A DNA stretch of 64,000 bases from Bryopsis sp. KO-2023 (Eukaryota; Chlorophyta; Ulvophyceae; Bryopsidales; Bryopsidaceae). Positions 56,701 to 64,000 of this stretch are shown here, one piece after another. The translations under genes were made by a program, and so were the position numbers. Each line of letters begins with the position of its first letter. Positions within the stretch are counted from its first letter, which is position 1. Where the stretch lies: positions 5,394,001 to 5,458,000 of the forward strand of contig BSYQ01000008.1 in the NCBI GenBank assembly GCA_030272585.1. The letters are read 5' to 3'. The notes beneath the pieces were generated by a model. The model had not been told where the DNA came from, searched no databases, and saw only the letters and a program-made list of their open reading frames with translations.

Positions 56701-59700
56701 TGATGGTGGCGCAGATTTCGAATGGTTGTGGCTTACCTTCCAGGAGCACCCATTACTCAATTTCCACCAGCTTGGCCAGGAACCGATGATCATAGGTGTA
56801 TTCTTCATTACAGAGGAGCCATCATGATCTGAGCGCACACAATCAATGCATCGCCTCTTTCAGTAACATACTGTGACAGTGAAGAGGTTACTAAAGCCAT
56901 TAACGACAAGGCACTCACCCATCCAATTGAAGTATCGTGATGCACCCGTCTCTTTTGCTTCGTGCCACAAGATCGCCTTCTCATCGACGTCTATGTACTT
57001 GATTTTGCTTGTTGCTGAAATTCCCTGATGGATCCGCAACAGACTTTCAGACTTTCAAAGAGATCAACACAGCCATCTATTTGCATTCCATGCAGTGTGG
57101 TCCCCTTACCGAGGGTTTGAATTCGTCGGAATGGACCATTGTCAGAAACACAGACTGTCTCTTGTTCTGCCCAGGGTAGTACTTGTATCCTTCAAACGTT
57201 GTGTCGCTGATAATGGTGCGAGCGCTGGAATAAACAATCATTGGTTATCAGACCAAGCGGCAATACTCAAATGTATCAGTTCGAGAACTTTGAGTTTTCT
57301 TTGCCTCCTTACATGCCACCTGGTTGAAATCAGTTTGGACCGAACCTACCTGTCGTCATACCATTGAAACCCAGCGATTGGCATGATATCGTTCAGCGAC
57401 CCTGGAAAGCTGGAACACAATGAAGGAGGAGAGTTAATTCATGTCCAACACAGGCACATATAACTGTTTTAGTTCTGTAGTTCAGTTCAGTTCATTCTGG
57501 GCAAGTGTGTGCACGTCATATTGTAAAAAAAAAGGAATGATTTCGTTCAATGATATAGAAAATTTTGGGGTTACCTGGACCACTTGTTTCCACTCTTAGT
57601 CGAGATAAACGCATCCTTGACGATTGCCTCACCAAACAAGGTGGCTCCACGAGTGACTTCAATCGCCTGCACAAAAATCAAAGCCCAGATTCCTCTTGAC
57701 CACTGAGTTGTTGAAACTCGTTTAGATCTAATTTGGACTCAAGCCCCAGCAGCAAAGAAACCATAAACTTTGCAGGAAATCTCCCACCTTGTAGTTGTGC
57801 AGCTCCGCACGAGCACCCCAATGATTTACTCCACGGTTGCAAAGGAAAACTTTTGTGTTGGTAATGACGTTGAAGGAAGCCTTGCCATCGTTGTCCCTGG
57901 ACGTCGGTTATCATTCGTTCAGCAGGTGGATCACAACATCAGACGCAGGGTCTCAGCAAAAACACAAGACTTTCGTACTTTGAATCACGGGAATGGCGTC
58001 CTGAGTTGTAGTGGAGCTTGTCTCCATTCTTTTTGTCTCTCCACAGAAATCCACCGAAGTAGATGCATGCTCCACGGAACCAGTAGTATCCGCTGGAGTG
58101 AGCAGTGTTGCCATCGAAAACGAGAACAGGGCGCTCACCGGGATTGATATGCATCATGCCAGCATGTTCCTAGTCGACATACGCCAATATACTATGAGCC
58201 TTATTCGAAACATACATAAGATTCGCTTGTCTACTTTATGATGACGAGCTTTCAGAGCTAACCTTAAGCGGCTCGTTCAGCTTTGGGAAAGCAAACCCAG
58301 AGTATCCTCCCGAAGCGGCGTTATCCTTGAATGTGTTGTGGGCGTTGGTGATATAGAAGCCGGATGCTGTGGAGTCTGCCGGCTGAGCCAGGTCTTTTGA
58401 CTGTTGTGTTGCAAGCACACAATAAAAACTTCAATTCAGATTCTTGCTGTCATTCAGAAACAGACCAAGGATGAATGATATGCGTTCACCCCACCTGTAC
58501 AAATGACTCCCCTTCTTGGAATATGCCTGCTGCTGCTTTGCCAATCACATGGATATACGCCGCCAAATTCTTTTCGAACCAGTTAAACTCTTCCACACCA
58601 TCTTCCAGATAGTAGCAATGCCCAATAACGTCAAAAGCGACGTTTTCCTTTACCAGGATATTCTTTGTTCCATGAACCGCAACACCTGATTCCACAGAGC
58701 GTGAGCATCGCTTCGTTAGCAATTGTTATTGGCTTGAAGAACGAACAACCAAAAAATTGAGAAGAAATCGCAGGTTTGGGCACGAACCTCGATAGTACGC
58801 CTTGTAAATCGAAGAATCTGTGACGTAAGAGTGTGGGGCATAGCCCATAAGATGAAAGTGAATTGGGTAGGCACCAATAACGTTTTTCTGCCCCATACGA
58901 TACGCCATCAGCCCTGAAATTCTTCCTTGTCCCACCATCCTGACTCCTGGGCCTTTCTTGTATCTGTTCGACTCCTTCACTCCCTGGAAAAGAATGTTTC
59001 TAGAGAGAAGACCTACTTCCGCCTGGTATTCAGGACCCCTGTGCACCCACAGCATAGGAGTTGGTAGGAAAACAGCAGCAGCACTTCGCGCAAAATTCTG
59101 TAGTGTGTGGATGATGGAATAACCAGAAAATGAACGATACGGTTTTAAGCAATAGTTTTGCGCACCCGTAGTGATTGAATCTCAAAGCTTTACTGAAGAA
59201 CAGTTTCGTCTTATCCTTGGAGACCCCGCTCAAGGTGAGGACCTGGAAATGTGGAGTGGAAAGAAGCTCAGCACAAGAATAATAGAGAGGATTGGTCGAC
59301 TTGCTCTTGGTGTGGTAATACCTCATTCTGGTTATCCCATTCGTCTTTCCAGACTGTTGTGGTAACAAACACCATTTGACCTGGCTGCCAATCGACCGCT
59401 TCCTGAAGACATATAATCAACGAGTCAGATAATAAACCACAGAAATTCACAAGGACAATCGTTGCCTTCCTGAGAACGGCGATGGCTGCTTTTGGAATGA
59501 CTTCACCTGAAGCTCGGCGTAGTTGCTGCCTGCGGACGCGGTTTTGGCCAATCTTGTCCATGTAGGATAGTATCGCTTGCCATGGACATCGAGCTGGCCG
59601 GACTTCGTCACGATGATGCCCAAGTCTTTGAAAGGGACCTTCTTGTTCTGAATGTAGTTGAACGTGATAGTGATGCTCGACAAGATCCTGCATTGCTGGC

Positions 59701-60815
59701 TTCCGATTCTCATCCGGCCATGGACATAGATAACACCAACAGACATGTGGATATCCTCATCGGAGAAGATGAGCTGTGACAAAGGCAAAGTAAAGGCTCG
59801 TTAGAAAAAGCTACCACAAACGCCGGACAGTGTCAAACTCTCTCTTCTTAATATCACTCACAGATGCAAGTTGGGTTGTCCCCAACTGCGATGGACGGGA
59901 AGCTTGAGAAAGAAAGAAGCATCTTACCTCGCTGTTTTGTGGAACAACGATTGCTGCGTATGTCTCCCATGATTTCACTGAACACGATGTAACGAGAACT
60001 TTCTTCCACTGGGGCAAAGTCACCCATTCTCCAGGAGTCGGAACCTTTCCATCCCAAGTCCATGGATCTTCCCAAAGGGCGAGGTTCTGCTCTACATGGG
60101 GGCATTCGGAGTGAGTCGTCTTTTTCTGTTTCTTACTGGGGCACCCAGATTTTACAGCTGGAGGAGTCGGATAAGAGGACGGATCAATTCCCGCCTCTAC
60201 TGCTTGTATTTCTTCGTCAGGGGGGGACATACACTCTTCAAGGCTCGAGTACACTCCAAATCCTGCGTCAGCAACATCAGAGCTGCTCTTAGAGGGGCTG
60301 ATGAAAGCAAATTGGTAAGGAAAGGGGACACAGGATGGAAAAGAGTGTGTTTTCGTGAAGGAGGTGCCAAGTTGACGCTCACCTCTGTCGCATATCGTGC
60401 ACTCTTCGGCAACCTGTATTTCTGCACCAAAGCATGCCGCTGAAGACGCGGTGCTGTTCATGCAGCGGCAGTCTCTGTCTGGACCAGGCCTTTCCATAAC
60501 CCAGCACCCATCGACACAGGTTGGGTTGGGATCCGCATCTTTCCTCGACTTCTTGGTTTCGGTGGTTTTCTTGTACGTCACTGAGGCTTTTCCTTTGACT
60601 CGTTTTGGCGGTGCCAGGGAACCCTCGCTGATGGTGAAAAAACCATCCTCCGCACTGGTGACGTTCTCTAGTAGAGTGCAGTCACCGTTGCACTCTACCA
60701 CTGGAGCTTCGGGCTTCCCCAGCGCGGGTGGTATGACACAGGAGAGGGCGGCGGCGAGTAGGATGAAGACGGCTTGTGCCGTCCTTAGCCGCAAGGCTGG
60801 AGCGCTGTTCCGCAT
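53773..60815 (-). CDS. Secreted G8/CEMIP-like protein with five C-terminal ShKT domains
   Basis: Twenty-eight exons with GT-AG sites and fully consistent phases give 1,396 residues. Main anchors: 60383-60815, 59928-60262, 59507-59773, 58788-59038, 58495-58685, 57979-58169, 54854-55060, 54396-54774, 54149-54295 and 53773-53873. ATG at 60815 gives a signal peptide (AQAVFILLAAALSCVI); an open extension to 60908 exists. A Cys-rich segment comes first, then a G8 domain (about 210-345: LWEDPWTWDGKVPTPGEWV, LDVHGK). PbH1 beta-helix repeats of the CEMIP/TMEM2/PKHD1L1 type follow (EVGLLSRNILFQG, YRMGQKNVIGAYPIHFHLMG, IGHCYYLEDG). The last ~310 residues hold five six-cysteine ShKT modules ending CGRC, CGHC, CGRC, CSRC and CGRC. 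Likely extracellular, perhaps glycan-binding or glycan-degrading; that is inference. ShKT modules occur widely in non-toxin extracellular proteins and nothing here marks a toxin. Confidence 0.88.
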
Positions 60816-61608
60816 GTTTGTCGACTGGTGGGGGAGAAAGCGCTGAAAAAAGAATGAAAGCTTGTTGTGGAACGCAGCATAAATAGTAGGCTGCTCTGGT
60901 TGGTTCATAACCGGACGGTGGGAAGTTCACACAACAGTCAAAATTGAAATTAACGTTTTTTCTGGAAAATGGGAAAACGTATTGTCGGTGGGTTCTTGGG
61001 GAATATCAGCTGAAAATGTTGGTGTCCGAAATTGTAAGGGTGCCGTGGTTCTGGCAAAAAGCTAAAGTCTGCAACCGGGGTCGCATTCTTGCAATACAGT
61101 CCCTGGTTAGAATCGATGCACGTAACAAGCCAGCCTTCAACCTGGAACAGGTAAGAAAGGCTCTGATGACTTCGTGTTCCAAGTTTGCCGACGGCGCAAA
61201 AGGCACAAGCAGGGCCTGTGATGGAAATTATGCCCAAGAGTGGGAAACTCTAAACGCGCGTGGAATAAAGCAAAAGAACTCTTCCCCTTTCTTGCAGATA
61301 AAAAGTCGAGCGCAAAGAAAGACGAGACATTCCTTATGTTTTTTTACGGTGGTTTTTTTTTTGCTGCTTTGTGGGACACTCTGTTCGACTTGCGTCGAAC
61401 TTTTGTTTCGCTCTTGACACAAGAAATCTGAAGAAAAAAAATGCTCTCCGTTGGTGTTACAAATTTATCACAATCCCTATCCCTTGAAGGGACGATCCTT
61501 CTGACACCTCCTCGAGGAGTCAAAGTTCGGAGCTCCGAACTTTGAAACGATAAAAATGCACAAAGTCACACGCAGCTGCATACAGGATTGAAACAATAGC
61601 TGTGATCA
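60816..61608. other. Intergenic region upstream of the G8 gene
   Basis: A TATTTAT motif on the minus strand near 60879-60885 lies about 65 bp before the ATG at 60815 and could be a TATA-like element, weakly supported. The rest holds no recognised gene. Palindromes at 61508-61544 sit just past the stop of the next gene. Confidence 0.4.
61508..61544. repeat. Two close palindromes downstream of the oxidase-methyltransferase gene
   Basis: CTCCTCGAGGAG (61508-61519) and a perfect 24-bp palindrome, CAAAGTTCGGAG and its complement (61521-61544). A third short hairpin, GAAGG/CCTTC, lies near 61487-61502. They fall about 65-120 bp past the stop codon of the minus-strand gene, where 3'-end formation would occur. 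Confidence 0.85.
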
Positions 61609-64000
61609 TCAAAGCCTCGACGAGAGAGGCTTCCGCAGAACCATGATTCTGGCCTTGGGTGAATGGCATATTTTCTGGGAGTTAAATTTTTGGCGAAGCT
61701 CCTCCTCGACTTCCTTCATGAAGCGCTCCCCCTTGAGCAACAAGCTGGCCCTCATAAAGCCAAACTCAACCGTTCCTTTCCAAAAGGCATCGAAATTTTC
61801 GTACGTCATTTCATGAGAGGAGTAATAATCGTCCACCACCACCATCCCTTCATTTTTCACGGCATCAACAAGGTTTGCCTCCCAATCGCTGGTTTTCTTG
61901 CTGGGAAAACTCCTCTGCACAATATCGAAATATGCCTTCCAAGGACCGCACTGGTCGCAATCAGCTGGCCAGAAGCAAACCACCACCCCACCCCCACACT
62001 TGACTTTCGACACCCAGTTCTGAATAGCTTGTACGGGGTCAGGAAATTGCTGCAAGCCGAATGTGCTGTAAATCATTGCATATTTTTCACCACCAGGCAA
62101 TTCAGGAACATTCGAGGCGTCCCCCACCAGAGCTGTAATCCTCCCTCCAAATTCCTCCCCACTGAATTGATCTGTCACAGTCGCCACCATACCTTTCGAA
62201 ATGTCCATCCCTACAATTTGTTGGCCTGGAAATCGATCAAAGAGAATTTGCAGCTCCAAGCCAGGTCCACAAGCTGGGACAAGAATAGGGCCTGTGCATG
62301 ATTCGTGGATGCTCCCTGCCAGACGGTCAGCAGCCTCTCGAAGCCAGGGCAAGAATCTGAATCCAAAATTCTCAGCATACCCCTCGGCAGCTTCAGTCCA
62401 GCTCCTTGCTAGAACTCGACTCCTGATGCCTCGCTTCTGAGCAACCCATCGATCTCCAGTCGTCTCGCATTTGAGCCTTGGTAAAAAGTCCTCTTGCGGA
62501 AAATCGTGATCCCAGCCTGACTCTGAGAATATGCATCCAGCACCCATCAAGCCCAACTCATCGGCGCTCTTGGCTGCCGCTCCATTCCCTCCGACCAGAA
62601 TTCCAAGCTTTTCCGAAACCATGCCGCAATACGCGTGTCCTGTCGCTGTGTGAGTCGTCGCGCAAGTCTCGCTGATAACATCAACAGCGTTCAGAGCAGG
62701 AACGATATCCCTCAATAGATTCAGCAGTTTTCCCTCGAGCAAGCTGGATCCCCCATTGCGATACCAGTCGACAAGTTCAGAGTAGGATTCCAACTCCTTT
62801 TTTCCGCACTCGATATCGTTGGAGTTGAAGTTTTTCCACTCCGCACCCATTTTTATGTAGGTCTTACCGTCACCATGCTTGATTGGAGGAAGAATATAGC
62901 ATCCCATCGAATCGTACACGCAAATAACGCTTGGCATATTTGACAGCCGCTCGACGTCTTTGCCGCCCAAAGCTACCCTCACCACTTGAGCGGTTTTAAG
63001 CGTACAGTCAAGAAGAGCCTTTTCTGGGACGCCGGTGTTGCTCGGCCGGCCATAATGTCTCGGGATCAGCTCACGGAAATTCGAAAACCCACCAGCAGCC
63101 ACCAGAACTTTGCTCGATTGGAAGATTTTCCCCGTCTCTGTGTGCACCAGGAAGCCGTCCTCGCACTCTTCCACACGATCGACGACTTCTGGAACAATAA
63201 CCGCACCTTGACGTTCTGCAGCTATGGTCTGAGCTGAAACCTGCCCTCTGGCACTCACCCATCCCGCCGACGTTTTTTCCCACAGACCTTCGCACGATCT
63301 TGGGAAATCGAAATATGGAAAGTGCATTTTCAAGTCCTCCCAGTTCAAACGCTGTGTTTGCGTCCCAGCATTGCAAGCCGTCCGAACACGGCGATCAAAG
63401 CTAGCTGTTCCTGGAACGCCCACAAAGAGGTGACCGACTTCATGATAAAACTTCACGCCACTCTCTTCCTCAATTTCAGCGTATCTGGGCCCCAACACAA
63501 GAAAACACCTCAACTTCACGTCTAGTTTTCGTCCTTCCCTTATCTCGGTGTCTTTTTAATGATCTGCGTGGCGTCTCAGTTTGATCCGTATGTTGCATCG
63601 AACACGTACCACTGCCTTTTCCTGATATTCATTCATTTTGGATCAATATGCAAACACCCACCAATATATCTGAATGTATATTGCATTTCACATCCCCCCA
63701 ATCTTCTGCAAAACAAAAACAGCACCACCCACCAATTCGGTTGCAACCCACCGCCCAATAGACCTAGCAGCCAGTGCAGCCCATGTGGGGTCGGGGTCTG
63801 TTCGTCTTGTCACCCGCCCTTCATCATAGTGAGCACCGAAAACGTCCACATCGCCCCAATCAGATCTCGGCTTTTCGTCCGGTCCGACTCCCACGACCCT
63901 CACCCCTTTCTTTGCCAAGTGTCGAATCGCAGCGCTTCCCATCATTCCTCGACCAACGACGCAAACATCGTAAGGCGTTTCGTTTGCCGTCGACAATAAC
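61609..64000 (-). CDS. FAD-dependent amine oxidase fused to a SAM methyltransferase (5' end at window edge)
   Basis: Exon 61609-63484 joins in phase (2 + 1 nt) to 63752-64000, giving at least 706 residues. The first in-window codons have no ATG (the frame is open to the edge), so the start lies outside. N-terminal half: a DAO/monomeric sarcosine oxidase-like flavoprotein with the dinucleotide motif VVGRGMMGSAAIRHLA, FYHEVGHLFVG, KVLVAAGGFSNF, a Cys-containing ETCATTHTATGH segment where MSOX relatives attach FAD, and ILVGGNGAAAKSADELG. C-terminal half (from about residue 445): a class I methyltransferase with motif I ILVPACGPGLELQ, QIVGMDISKGM, LVGDASNVPEL and YSTFGLQQF. The methyltransferase has no ATG-led start of its own, so a true fusion is likely. 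Substrate unknown; oxidation or methylation of an N-methyl amine or amino acid is inference. Confidence 0.85.

Overview
The window is nuclear DNA of a eukaryote, most likely an alga. Genes have many GT-AG introns (one has 28 exons), it carries a chromodomain Ty3/gypsy retrotransposon, intergenic DNA is T-rich with long homopolymers, and one enzyme has an N-terminus like a one-step chloroplast transit peptide. That last point favours a primary-plastid lineage, but the species cannot be named from sequence alone.

Layout. (1) 1-4321, minus: secreted, Pmp-like right-handed beta-helix protein that runs off the left edge and contains an in-frame duplication of a three-exon cassette. (2) 4.3-29.1 kb: gene-poor DNA with minus-strand fragments of housekeeping genes (MDR oxidoreductase, methionyl-tRNA synthetase, Xaa-Pro aminopeptidase, cyclase-associated protein, alpha-carbonic anhydrase). 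Some are broken by frameshifts or a stop, but most exon junctions are intact. The region also holds a ~3-kb unit repeated three times, twin perfect palindromes, and a 57-bp minisatellite split by a 2.7-kb non-autonomous LTR element. (3) 31109-38890: a complete Ty3/gypsy chromovirus with 514-bp LTRs, a 5-bp target duplication, gag, and pol reached by a -1 frameshift site (GGGAAAC). (4) 38.9-44.4 kb: poorly coding DNA with a GC-rich, highly structured RNA-like island near 39.8-40.2 kb. (5) 44.4-64.0 kb: five well-supported genes whose exon phases all close: an unknown Cys-rich type I membrane protein (+), a YbaK/ProX-type tRNA-editing-like protein (-), a plastid-targeted-looking SAM methyltransferase (+), a 1,396-residue G8/CEMIP-like secreted protein ending in five ShKT modules (-), and an FAD oxidase-SAM methyltransferase fusion (-, open at the right edge).

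Genes do not form operons. The YbaK-like and methyltransferase genes are divergent across ~0.4 kb and may share a promoter; the methyltransferase and G8 genes converge. Splice models were built by hand from reading frames, splice signals and phase, so exon borders are predictions. Family names come from motif recognition, not from database searches.
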